A DNA stretch of 64,000 bases from Actinomadura opuntiae (lineage in GTDB: Bacteria > Actinomycetota > Actinomycetes > Streptosporangiales > Streptosporangiaceae), in the NCBI RefSeq assembly GCF_030283205.1, contig NZ_JASNWF010000027.1, positions 1 to 64,000 on the forward strand, read 5' to 3'. Made by a program: the position numbers and the translations under genes. Shown here piece after piece: positions 50,251 to 60,500 of the stretch. Numbering within the stretch: position 1 is the stretch's first letter; the number at the start of each line of letters is the position of its first letter. The notes below the pieces were generated by a model, which saw only the letters and a program-made list of their open reading frames with translations, searched no databases and was not told the origin of the DNA.

Positions 50251-51228
50251 TCACGGCATGAAGTTCTTGAGCAGGCCCGCGAAGATCTCGACCTTATGGA
50301 CCTGGTCACTGGTGAGCGGGTTGGGCCGGAAGTGGGCCACCTCGTTGCGGATCTTGCGCACCTCGTCGAGCTTGGCCACGAACTCCTCCCGGTGCAGCCC
50401 CCACGCAAGGCGCGACCAGCGGTCGGGTTTGGCGAACACCTGCTGGATCTGCCAGACGGTCAGGTCGTCGGCGATCTTCGCTTTGCTGTTCCCGGACGCC
50501 TCGCGGAGCTCGGCCGTGGTGCTGCACATGCGGTTGACGCAATGGCGCAGCCGCCGCTCGATCTCGCCGAGCCGCAGGAACGGGCCGGTCAGCCTGCCGA
50601 ACTCCAGGCTCAGGTCGGCGGGCGTCACCACCCCGGAGATCTTCTCGTCCTCGTTGCGGACGAAGACGCAGTTGTACTCATTGATCTCGGGAATGGTGAC
50701 GAGAAGCTCCGCGTCGGCGCGGACGATGCGTGCCTCGTCCATCGCGTCCGCCAGCGATTCGCATTTTCCTTTAGCATGGGCGAGCGCGATCGACTGCCAG
50801 CTCACCACTCCCTTGAGCACGTAGGGTCCGGACAGGACCGGCAGCTGGGAGTAGTGGTTCTCCAGCATCTTCATCCGGGCGCGCGGGAGGTCGTCGTCGG
50901 GGTGCAGGGAGACGAGTGCCCCTTCGGGCAACCGGGCGGTCGGCAGGTCGCCGATGCGCAGTGCTTTGGGTGCGGGTGCATCATCTGCGCCACCGGCGTC
51001 AGAGGTTTCCCCGGCGGCATCAGCCGCCTGCACGGCCAGTGACGAGTCCAGGTGGCCGTAGATCAGGCCGGGTACGCAGCACAAGCCCGCCTCCGACAGC
51101 ACGCTTTCGATCCGGCCCACGATCTCCGGGTCGCGGTTGCGCTCGCCGAACAGCCTAAGAAGTTTGGCCACGGTCAGCTCGACCGGTTCGACCGCCGCGT
51201 TCTCCAGGTCCGGTGGAAGGGCCGTCAT
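50251..51228 (-). CDS. CBS-domain protein with C-terminal HEPN-like motif
   Basis: A 325-residue protein. The middle (about 95-210) carries a CBS pair (ALVSLHPDDDLPRARMKMLEN, GVVSWQSIALAHAKG, NCVFVRNEDEKISGVVTPADL), which usually binds adenosyl nucleotides. The C-terminal 100 residues are helical and end with RKIRNEVAHF: R294-N-x3-H299 matches the R-x4-6-H catalytic motif of HEPN RNases. A nucleotide-gated RNase is a reasonable model (inference). ATG 51228 overlaps the DUF262 gene stop by four bases, so the two are translationally coupled. Cytoplasmic, no signal. Confidence 0.78.
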   Translation of the reverse strand: MTALPPDLENAAVEPVELTVAKLLRLFGERNRDPEIVGRIESVLSEAGLCCVPGLIYGHLDSSLAVQAADAAGETSDAGGADDAPAPKALRIGDLPTARLPEGALVSLHPDDDLPRARMKMLENHYSQLPVLSGPYVLKGVVSWQSIALAHAKGKCESLADAMDEARIVRADAELLVTIPEINEYNCVFVRNEDEKISGVVTPADLSLEFGRLTGPFLRLGEIERRLRHCVNRMCSTTAELREASGNSKAKIADDLTVWQIQQVFAKPDRWSRLAWGLHREEFVAKLDEVRKIRNEVAHFRPNPLTSDQVHKVEIFAGLLKNFMP

Positions 51229-53045
51229 GCCACCAGCTCCGGGTCGGACTCGTAATCGGCGGCGGACTCGGGCGCCTGGGCCGCCGGGATCGCCTCCTTG
51301 CCCATCGCCTTCTCGATGAGGAGGCGGAGCTGCCGGGCGCGGTCCTGGTAGAACCGCTTGAAGTCCTCCTCGCGCAGGGCCGCCGGGTCGATCAGGTGCG
51401 TGGCGATGATGTCGTCGAGCCAGTTCGCGGGCAGGCCCGTGTCCGTCTCCAGCGACTGCAGGTACGTCTTGGGGGCGCGCTGACCGACGAGCTGCCCGGT
51501 CCGATGCGCCAGCAGCGTCTTGTTGACGATGCTCTCATACCGCTCCCTGGGGACCTTGTTCTTCTCGCACCAGCTCTTCGGGTAGATCAGGTAGAGGCCG
51601 ACCTGGTGGTCGTAGAAGATCTTCTCGTCGATCGGCGTCCGGTTGTGCGTCCAGTCCTTGGCGCCCTGTCGCATGACCAGCGCGTACAAGCCCTTGTACG
51701 CGGCGCTGTTGCGGCTGCGCATCGTGTCCAGGCGCGCTTCACGGAAGATGGCTTCACCGACCGAAGCGGGCTCCTGTCCATCGCGCACCCAGGCGACGAC
51801 CTGTTCCAGGTCGCGGGGGAGCCGCGTCTCGGGCGACCCGCCGTACTGCTCGCCGAACACGCCGCACCAGAACCAGCGCGAGATCTTCGCGTACGCCTCG
51901 TCGGAGTCGGTCTCCTCGCCGAGGACCGTCCGGATCGCGGCCAGCGCGACGAGCTGGGTCATGTACGGGATGTCTCCGACGTTGAAGACGCACTGCCGGC
52001 GAAGGAACTGGGCCGTCCAGTGGAAGGCGTCGACCACTCGAGGCGACCACTCCAGGTAGTCCTCCAACGGCAGTTCGAGGATGTCCTTGCGCTTGCACGC
52101 CGGACGAGCCTTCCGCCGGAAGTAGGTGGAGACGAGGGTGACTGCCTGGAGGAAGTCGGTATTGCTGAGTCCGGCGCGTGGGGCCGTCAGCATGGTGTTC
52201 GTGTCCAGGTCGCGCCAGATCCGGTCCCAGTCCTCGTGGAGCTGGAAGTCCTTGCCGTGCTTGTCGTAGTACGCCGGATCGGCGGCGTAGGTGGCGGTCA
52301 CCAGTTCGAAGACGCTCAGCGCCACACCACCGGTGTTCACCTTCTCGAAGACCGTGCAGACGGCCTCCTTCGGGGTGTCCTTGGTGAGCCTGATAACGGG
52401 GATCTGGTACTGGTTGACGTTGTTCAGCACTTTAGAGGTGAACTTCGTCCAGAGCTGCTGCCGGGCCGGATCGCCGGCCGTAAAGGCGAACATCCACTCC
52501 ATGACCTTCTGAGTGTCCAGCATGGCCTGGAACGGGAAGATGCCGGCTGCGGCCTCGTTCTCCAGGGAGCTGAGGTCGTAGGTGACGCCCCTGCCGAAGT
52601 CTTCGCGGAGAACTCGGTCCTCGGGGACGGACAGGATGGCCTCTTCGCGGTCGAAGTCGTCATCGATGGCCTTGGCGATGTCGATGTAGTACCAGCGCTT
52701 CAGCTTCTTCTTGCGCGCGTCCATCGTCTCGACCGGTGCGTCCGAGTGGAGGGCCTGGTAGAGCGACGTCAGGCGCTGCTGGCCGTCCATGAGCAGGAGT
52801 GCCGGCTCGACGCGCCCCACAGGTGCCCCGGAGAGCGGACGCGGCTTGAACCGCGTACCCGGTCCGCCGGTCTCCAGCGCCATCATGACTCCGACCGGAT
52901 AGTGCCTGGTGACGGTGGCCAGCAGCGACACGATCCGTTCGTCGTCCCATTTCCAGGGGCGCTGGAAGTCGGGCAGCTGGATCCGGCCGTCATCGACCAT
53001 TTCGACCAGTTCGCTCAGCAGGTACTGGGGAGTTTCGAAGGGCAC
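51225..53045 (-). CDS. DUF262-DUF1524 (GmrSD-like) protein with degenerate HNH motif
   Basis: A 606-residue protein of the GmrSD/type IV restriction family. The N-terminal DUF262 domain is intact: LPDFQRPWKW at 24-33 and LLMDGQQRLTSL with the catalytic DGQQR at 87-91, the NTP-dependent ParB-like site. In the C-terminal DUF1524 domain, the place where the family has H-H-I-F-P reads VGLYLIYPKSWCEKN (about 480-494): the catalytic His pair is missing while the following P-K-x-W-C-E is kept. It is therefore probably a nuclease-dead NTPase, or another nuclease supplies the cut. GTG 53045 follows GAGGAG; TTGACC on the same strand at 53095-53100 is a possible -35. Coupled to the CBS-HEPN gene. Confidence 0.88.
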   Translation of the reverse strand: MPFETPQYLLSELVEMVDDGRIQLPDFQRPWKWDDERIVSLLATVTRHYPVGVMMALETGGPGTRFKPRPLSGAPVGRVEPALLLMDGQQRLTSLYQALHSDAPVETMDARKKKLKRWYYIDIAKAIDDDFDREEAILSVPEDRVLREDFGRGVTYDLSSLENEAAAGIFPFQAMLDTQKVMEWMFAFTAGDPARQQLWTKFTSKVLNNVNQYQIPVIRLTKDTPKEAVCTVFEKVNTGGVALSVFELVTATYAADPAYYDKHGKDFQLHEDWDRIWRDLDTNTMLTAPRAGLSNTDFLQAVTLVSTYFRRKARPACKRKDILELPLEDYLEWSPRVVDAFHWTAQFLRRQCVFNVGDIPYMTQLVALAAIRTVLGEETDSDEAYAKISRWFWCGVFGEQYGGSPETRLPRDLEQVVAWVRDGQEPASVGEAIFREARLDTMRSRNSAAYKGLYALVMRQGAKDWTHNRTPIDEKIFYDHQVGLYLIYPKSWCEKNKVPRERYESIVNKTLLAHRTGQLVGQRAPKTYLQSLETDTGLPANWLDDIIATHLIDPAALREEDFKRFYQDRARQLRLLIEKAMGKEAIPAAQAPESAADYESDPELVA

Positions 53046-53238
53046 GCCGGCGCTCCTCGGTGCGCGTTGTCGAGTTGTGGTCCGAGGTTAAACCGGTCAA
53101 GGGCCTCATGACTCGTGTACAGGGCGTGCGGGGCCGCATCTGGCAAGGTTGCCGGTTCGTGATCGGGACGAGGTGCGGACTGTCGGTCCTGACTCCTATC
53201 CTGTCCAGGCACGAGTGGATCCGGGGGATGGCAGGCTG

Positions 53239-56200
53239 ATGGCGACGGGCGGTAACCGCTGGTGGGGGGCGCGGTCCGAGTTCCCCTGGGAGCAGGACGC
53301 CCTCGACTTCATCCGGCAGCGCATGCCCACGACCGACCCGTACCGCGCGTGGACGACCTTCACGTTCACCGCGAAGTCCGGCCATGTCCGCGAGGTCGAC
53401 CTGCTGATGGTGACGCCTTCCGGGCTGTTCCTGGTCGAGATCAAGAGCCATCAGGGGCGGCTGGTCAACTCCGGCAGCACCTGGATGTTCCACCACCAGG
53501 GCCGGGTCAGCACGATCGAGAACCCGCTGCACCTGGCCGACCGCAAGGCCAAGGAGCTCAAGGAGCAGCTCCAGTGGGCGCTGCGCAGGACGAACACCAA
53601 GGGGCTGAAGGTCCCGTTCATCCAGGCGGCGGTGTTCCTGTCCGACCCGGCGTTGAGGTCGGAGTTGGACGATGTGCAGAGCACCGGCGTCTACGCCCGC
53701 GCCGCGGACAACGGGCTGCCTCCCGTCTGGGATGCCCTGCTCGGCAGGCGCCGTCCTGTCGCGCCTTCTCGCACTGAGCTCACGTTCTCCCGCAAGATGC
53801 CGGACCTGATGGACGCCATCGGCATCCAGGGCTACCGCAAGCACCGGACGGTCGGGACGTGGCGCCTGGAGCCCAAGGCGATGGACGCGGGCCCCACCTG
53901 GGAGGACTACCTCGCCGAGAACACGGCTCTCGAAGGTGACCACCGGCGAGTAAGGCTCTACTTGTCGGAGCTGGGCGCGTCCCGCGAGGCGCAGGAGTCG
54001 ACGCGCCGCGCCGCGCGCCGCGAGTACCTGGTCCTGCAGGGCATCGACCATCCGGGGATCGTCAAGGCGGAGCAGTTCAGTGACGACCATGACGCGGGTC
54101 CGGCGATCGTGTTCCCGCACCGGCCCGAGTGGCTGCGCCTCGACCACTACATGGCCCAGTACGGCGACGGCCTGGACGTCGAGACCCGCCTCGGGATGAT
54201 CCGGCAGCTCGCCGAGGCCGTCGCTCACGCGCACCGCCGCCACCTGTACCACCGGGCGCTCGCCGCCCGCAGCGTCTACGTCGCCTTCCACGGCGCCGGC
54301 TACGACCCCACCTTGAAGATCATCGACTGGCAGGCCGCGGCCCGTCCCGGCGGCGGGTCGAACGGCGGGCATCCCGGACGTACCTCCACGCTCGCCGGGG
54401 CCGTCGCGACGGCCGCCGGGCACATCGAGCGGTCCGCGGAGGCGTACCTGGCCCCCGAGTTCGGCCGGGCCGACGCCGAGAGCGTGCCGCTGGACGTGTT
54501 CGGCCTCGGCGCGCTCGGCTACCTGATCATGACGGGCGCCGCGCCCGCCGACAGCCGCGGCGCGCTCGCCCGCCGGCTGACGGAGGAGCACCGGCTCACC
54601 CCGTCCGCGATCGACGAGTCCATCACCCCGCAGATGGACGACGTGATCGAGGGCGCCACCGCGCTCGACGTGTTCGACCGGTTCGACTCGGTGAAGGAGT
54701 TCCTGGAGTACCTAGACCTGGTCGAGGAGGAGCTGACCGCGCCGGACGCCGAGCCCGACGCGGACCCGCTCGACGCCGTCCGTGGCACGGTCGTCAACGG
54801 CTGGACGGTGCTGCGCAACCTCGGCCAGGGCTCCACGTCCCGCACCTTCCTCGCCGAGCGGCAGACGCCCGATTGCAAGCAGACCGGTGTGCTGAAGGTG
54901 GCGCTGACCGAGGCCGCGTCCGACCGCCTTCATGCGGAGGCGGCGCTGCTCGCGCGGCTGCGCAGCACCCGCATCGTCGGGCTGATCGAGGGCCCGTTCG
55001 AGGTCGCGGACCGCACGGTCGTCGTGCTGGAGGAGGCCGGGCAGGTCACGCTCGCCGAGCACATCAAGCGGCAGGGTCGGCTGTCCCCGGACGAGCTGGA
55101 GAAGTTCGGCGACGAGCTGTTCGACGCGGTCGACTACCTGGAGGAGGAGGGCGTCCGGCACCGCGACATCAAGCCGGAGAACCTTGCGATCCGCCGCCTG
55201 GCGAACAACATGAGCCGCCTGGTGATGCTCGACTTCTCCATGGCGGACACCCCGGACACCGCCGTCAAGGCCGGCACCCCCGACTACAAGGACCCGTTCG
55301 TCGGCACCGACCGCCGCCCCCGCTACGACGACCACGCCGAGCGCTACTCCATCGCCGTGACGCTGCACGAGATGGCCTCCGCGGAACGCCCGTCCTGGGG
55401 CGACGGCATGGCCGAGCCCGAGTTCATCGACAAGGCCGAGACCGTCCCGCAGATCGCCGAGGACCGGTTCGACGCGGGTCTGCGCGACGCGCTCGTCGCG
55501 TTCTTCCAGCGCGCCCTGCACCGCGACGCCGGGAAGCGGTTCGCGTCGCTGAAGCAGATGCGGGACGCCTGGCGCGGCATGTTCCTCGCCCTCGACCAGA
55601 CAGCGCCTCCGTCCACGCCGAGCAGCACCGACGAGGACACCGAGGACGTCCTTAAGGCCCGCGAGGCCCGGGCTACCGCCGCCACCGCGGAGACGCAGCT
55701 GGTCGAGGCGGGCCTGTCGCCGCGCGCGCTGTCCGCCGCGATCGACGGGCTCGGGGTGTCGACGGTCGGGGAGCTGATGGCGGTCCCGGCCGCCCGTGTC
55801 CACCGGCTGCGCAACGCGGGGATCGGCTCCGGCCCTCGCAACGAGCTGCTGCGCCTCGGTCGCGACTGGCGGCACCGCCTCGGCTCCAAGGAGTCCGTCG
55901 CCGCCGTCGCTAACGACCAGCGCAAGGCGGGGGAGGACGTCTCCGTCGCCGGCGCCGACGTCAAGGAGCGGCTGAAGCGCCTCAGCCTCGACGAGATCGC
56001 CGGACGCCTCGTCCCCAAGGAAGAGGGGCAGGACGCTGAGATCGTCGCGCTCGCCCTCGCGCTGCCCGGCCCGGACGGGGCGAAGGCACCGCTGGAGCCG
56101 TGGGCGTCGCAGCGTGACATCGCCGATCACAAGCGCATCAAGCCCACGGACGTGTCGCAGGCGCTCGCCGCCGCCCGCCGCCGCTGGACGTCCGACAGCG

Positions 56201-57537
56201 CGATCAAGCCGCTCCGTGAGGACGTCGTCGCGATCCTCACCGAAAAGGGACGCGTCCTCGAAGCCGACCAGCTTGCCTCCGAGCTGCTGACCCGGCGGGG
56301 GAGCGGCCTCGCGGACCCCGCCGCCCGCCGCGCCGTCGCCGGCGCCGCCCTGCGCGTCGCCATCGAGACCGAGGAGCGCCTGGACGAGCCGCGCCTCGCC
56401 AAGCGCCGCACCGGCCCCGGTGGCAAGAAGGTCCTCATCGCGCTGCGCGCCCCCGAGGACGCTGATCTTCCGGACGCCCCCGACCTCTTCGACTACGCGG
56501 AAGAGCTGGGGCAGCGCGCCGACACCCTCGCCGGCCTCAACCCGCTGCCCAGCGCCGTCACCGTCCAGGGGACGCTGCGCGAGGTCATCGTCCCGTCCGG
56601 GATGCCGTTGCTGCCCGACACGGCGCTCGTCGCGCTGGCCGCCGCCGCGTCCGCGAACGCGGCAGTCACCGCCCGCCTCGAGCTGTACCCGACGGACCTC
56701 GACCCGGTCCGCGCGCTCGAACTCGCACAGATCGCCGGATACCTCGGCGGCACCGGCATCACCGCCGCCGACCTGCGCCGCCGCGTCCTCGCCCGCTTCC
56801 CCAGCATGACCCGCCTGCCGGACACCCCGGCCGCCCTCTACAAGGCGCTCCGCAAGGCCGGATATGAAGTCGAGTGGAGCAAGGACGGCAAGCGCCTCGT
56901 CGACCCCCGATTCGACGTCGCCGTCCGCTCCTACAGTGGTGGGCATAGTCCCGGGACGGCCACCGCCACCGGACGCATCTCCACCGACCAGATCACCCGG
57001 CGGCTCCTCGGCAGCGTCACTGACGGCGGCTTCCTCGCCCTCAAGACCCGCCTCCGCAACGCGGACGCGATGCTCGCCGCCCTCACAGCGTTCCCGGACG
57101 TCACCCCCATCAATGTGACGACGGAATTCACGCGCGCCCTCCGCGACGTCGTCGCCGCCCGCGAGCTGCCGACCTGGGACACGATGCTGGAGGCCGACCC
57201 GGCGGACGCGCCGCCCGTCTTCCACCAGCTCATCGAGCAGGCGTTCGCCGAAGTGGAGAAGACCGTCTGCGCCACCGCGAACGTGGCGCTGCTGCACGAC
57301 GCGACACCCCTCGCCCGCTACAAGGGCGGCCCCGAACTGCTGTCCCGCCTCGCCGAAGCGGCCCGCGACCCGCACGAGGCGCCGAACGGGCTGTGGCTGC
57401 TGTGCCCGATGGCGGACCCGAAGAACCTGCCGCTACTGGACGACGCGGTCGTCCCTACGAACACCGACAACGAACACCTCGTGCTGCCCCGCCTGTTCGG
57501 GCAGCCGGACGAATCGTCCGCTGGGAGAGCTTCATGA
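53239..57537 (+). CDS. pglW: BREX type 2 / Pgl kinase PglW
   Basis: A 1432-residue protein. An N-terminal NERD nuclease-like domain (residues about 15-190) shows D54 and E67-x-K69 (REVDLLMV, LFLVEIKSH) of the PD-(D/E)xK fold. Kinase domain 1 (about 230-520) is degenerate: the HRD loop reads YHRALAARSV near 340 and DFG reads IDWQA, so catalytic Asp is lost. Kinase domain 2 (about 515-790) is intact: NLGQGSTSRTF, VLKVA, GVRHRDIKPENLAI near 641, LDFSMAD. The C-terminal part contains a helix-hairpin-helix-like region (LGVSTVGELMAVP, LRNAGIGSGPRNEL) and long helical modules. PglW is the Ser/Thr kinase of the Pgl phage defence system. ATG 53239 is the family-like start. Its stop overlaps pglX (ATGA). 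Confidence 0.92.
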   Translation: MATGGNRWWGARSEFPWEQDALDFIRQRMPTTDPYRAWTTFTFTAKSGHVREVDLLMVTPSGLFLVEIKSHQGRLVNSGSTWMFHHQGRVSTIENPLHLADRKAKELKEQLQWALRRTNTKGLKVPFIQAAVFLSDPALRSELDDVQSTGVYARAADNGLPPVWDALLGRRRPVAPSRTELTFSRKMPDLMDAIGIQGYRKHRTVGTWRLEPKAMDAGPTWEDYLAENTALEGDHRRVRLYLSELGASREAQESTRRAARREYLVLQGIDHPGIVKAEQFSDDHDAGPAIVFPHRPEWLRLDHYMAQYGDGLDVETRLGMIRQLAEAVAHAHRRHLYHRALAARSVYVAFHGAGYDPTLKIIDWQAAARPGGGSNGGHPGRTSTLAGAVATAAGHIERSAEAYLAPEFGRADAESVPLDVFGLGALGYLIMTGAAPADSRGALARRLTEEHRLTPSAIDESITPQMDDVIEGATALDVFDRFDSVKEFLEYLDLVEEELTAPDAEPDADPLDAVRGTVVNGWTVLRNLGQGSTSRTFLAERQTPDCKQTGVLKVALTEAASDRLHAEAALLARLRSTRIVGLIEGPFEVADRTVVVLEEAGQVTLAEHIKRQGRLSPDELEKFGDELFDAVDYLEEEGVRHRDIKPENLAIRRLANNMSRLVMLDFSMADTPDTAVKAGTPDYKDPFVGTDRRPRYDDHAERYSIAVTLHEMASAERPSWGDGMAEPEFIDKAETVPQIAEDRFDAGLRDALVAFFQRALHRDAGKRFASLKQMRDAWRGMFLALDQTAPPSTPSSTDEDTEDVLKAREARATAATAETQLVEAGLSPRALSAAIDGLGVSTVGELMAVPAARVHRLRNAGIGSGPRNELLRLGRDWRHRLGSKESVAAVANDQRKAGEDVSVAGADVKERLKRLSLDEIAGRLVPKEEGQDAEIVALALALPGPDGAKAPLEPWASQRDIADHKRIKPTDVSQALAAARRRWTSDSAIKPLREDVVAILTEKGRVLEADQLASELLTRRGSGLADPAARRAVAGAALRVAIETEERLDEPRLAKRRTGPGGKKVLIALRAPEDADLPDAPDLFDYAEELGQRADTLAGLNPLPSAVTVQGTLREVIVPSGMPLLPDTALVALAAAASANAAVTARLELYPTDLDPVRALELAQIAGYLGGTGITAADLRRRVLARFPSMTRLPDTPAALYKALRKAGYEVEWSKDGKRLVDPRFDVAVRSYSGGHSPGTATATGRISTDQITRRLLGSVTDGGFLALKTRLRNADAMLAALTAFPDVTPINVTTEFTRALRDVVAARELPTWDTMLEADPADAPPVFHQLIEQAFAEVEKTVCATANVALLHDATPLARYKGGPELLSRLAEAARDPHEAPNGLWLLCPMADPKNLPLLDDAVVPTNTDNEHLVLPRLFGQPDESSAGRAS

Positions 57538-60500
57538 TCGACCGCAAGGCGCTGCTCGCCGACCTCAAGAAGCAGGTCGGAACCCTCGAAGGGAACTTGC
57601 GGGAGCGTGCGGCCGACGACGCAGACACCCACGCCCGCCTGCATGGCGAATGGCAGAAGGCCCGCGAGGCGAGCCGCATCGCAGCCACCTACGAGACGTG
57701 GCTGGACGACCGCGTGACCCAGGCCGCAGTCGCCTGGGTTCTCGGGACGGTGTTCCTCCGCTTCTGCGAGGACAACGGCCTGATCGAGATGCCCTTCCTC
57801 GCCGGCCCCGGCGACAAGCTCGACCTCGCCCAGGAACGCCAGGCGGACTACATTCGCCAGAACCCGCACGACACCGACCGCGACTGGATCCTCGCGGGCT
57901 TCAAGGAGATGTCCCGCTCCTCCGTCGCCGCAGGGCTCTTCGACCGAGCCCACAACCCCATGTGGCAGATCGAGATCCCGCACCCCACCGCCAAGGCCCT
58001 GCTCGCCTTCTGGCGCCGCCGCGGTGAGGACGGCGAGATCGTCCACGACTTCACCGACCCGGACTGGGATACCCGCTTCCTCGGTGACCTCTACCAGGAC
58101 CTCTCCGAGCACGCGAAGAAGACGTACGCGCTGCTCCAGACCCCTGACTTTGTCGAGGAGTTCATCCTCGACTACACCCTCGAGCCGGCCGTGGACGAAT
58201 TCGGCCTGGACGGCCTGCGCCTGATCGACCCCACCTGCGGCTCCGGCCACTTCCTCCTCGGAGCCTTCCACCGCATCCTCAACAAGTGGCGGACCGCTGA
58301 GCCTGCCACAGACATCTGGGAACTCATCCGCCGGACGCTCCTCTCGGTCCACGGTGTCGACAAGAATCCTTTCGCCACCAACATCGCCCGCTTCCGCATG
58401 CTCGCCGCCGCAATGAAGGCCGGGGGAGTCACCACCCTCACCCGCGTCCCCGATTTCCCCATCATCGTCGCCACCGGTGACTCGCTCCTCCACGGACGCG
58501 GCGCCTCCGGCATCCAGGAAGACCTTTTTTCTTCCGCTGAAACACATACCTACATCACGGAAGACATCTATGACTACGTCAGTAGCGAGGACGAGGCGCG
58601 TGAGGGCGCGATCGATCTCCTTGGGGCTGGTAGCTACCACGTCGTGGTCGGAAATCCACCCTACATTAGCGTAGATGATCCTCAAGAAAGTGGAAATTAT
58701 CGCCGCGCCTATCAAGCATGTTCAGGGCGGTACTCGCTAGCTGTACCGTTTATGGAACGGTTCGTGCAACTAGCGAAGCTTGGTAGCGAGCGTTCGGCGG
58801 AAGCTGGATATGTAGGGAAGATTACAGCCAACTCCTTCATGAAAAGAATTTTTGGCAAGAAGCTGATTGAAGAGTTCTTGCCGAAAATAGACCTGACTCA
58901 TGTAATTGATGCTTCTGGGGCGGATATACCCGGCAACAGCACTCCCTCTGTCATCTTTTTTATGCGACGGAGGTGGCCCAAGTCTACGGCGAAGATACGG
59001 AGCGTGCTGGGACTGCGGGGAATGCAACGTAGTGAAGACGATCCTCCGGGCGGCCCCGTTTGGCAGGCCATAACTGCTCAGCTTGAAGAAGTTGGAAGTG
59101 AGAGCGAATGGGTCAGCGTGGTTGATCTCGGCAGGGAGTTTTTCGCTAAACACCCTTGGACTCTGAGCGGAGGTGGGGCAAATTTGGTGCTTGAAATGAT
59201 TGAGTCGGGCACGCGCCGCCTCGAGGATCACCTGGCTCGGCGAACAGGATTTGGTAGCTTTCCCGGGCAAGATGCTGTCTTCTTTTTGGGAGAAGCATGG
59301 GCCAAAAGAAACGCCTGCGAATTTCCTATGGCCCGACCCCTCATCTCAGGTGCCGTTGTTCGTGACTGGAGCATTCTTCCCAGAGATGTCGCACTGGTGC
59401 CATACGGAAACGATCAAAACCCGGTGCGGTATGCCCCTTCGTCGGCCTGGGGGCGCCACCTTTGGACCATGAGGAGGATACTTCAATCGACGGTAGGATT
59501 CGACGGTCGCGAGCAACAACTGAGCAGTGAAGATCAATGGTGGACCTGGTATCGCTGGATACCAGAACGCTACGAGACACCCTTGAGTTTGACCTATGCT
59601 GAAATTGCAAGCCATAATCATTTCGCATTTGATCGAGGAGGGCGTGTCTATAATCAGACCGCGCCGGTAATCAAACTCAAGAGCGCTGATGACGTCAGTG
59701 TTCATACTGCAATCCTAGCGATTTTGAATAGCTCTGTGGCGTGCTTTTGGTTGAAGCAAGTCTGTCAAACTAAGGCTAATGCCACGGCATCGAGCGGCAT
59801 AGCCGATCAGCCGTGGTCTTGGAACTTTCAGTTCAGTGCCACAAAGGTGGATCGTTTTCCGTTGCCCGAGCAATTGCCTGTGGAGTTGGGCATCAAAATG
59901 GATGCTCTTGCCAGAGAATTTGAGCATTCAAGCGCATCACGGATCAGTGAAGAAGATGTTCCGACTCGGGCCAACCTTCAAGAACTGCATGACCGGAACC
60001 GGAAAGTTCGCGAAAGAGCTATAGCTCTGCAAGAGGAGTTGGACTGGAAAGTCTATTGCCAGTTTAACATCCTTGACGATGAAGTCACCTGTGCGCTGGA
60101 AAGCGTTCCGAATGTGAAGTTTGGAGAGCGCGCTTTTGAGATAGTACTGGCGCGCAAGCTTCAAGAGAGCGAAGTTGAGACCAAGTGGTTCGAGCGTCAT
60201 GACGCAACTCCAATAGTCGAAATCCCCGGGCATTGGCCTGAGGATTATAAAAAAATCGTCGAAAGGCGCATCGAGATAATCGAGGCACGGAAGGATATCG
60301 CTCTTATTGAGCGTCCAGAATATAAGCGGCGATGGGCAGGAACAGCGTGGAATGAACAGGAGAAGATTGCGCTCCGGTCTTGGTTGCTGAACCGGTGCGA
60401 GGAGCGTTCGCTGTGGATTGCTGACGATGAGTACGGCACCGAGCAGCCGCGTGTAATGACGGTCAGCCAGCTTGCTGACCAGCTCCGGCGGGATGAAGAC

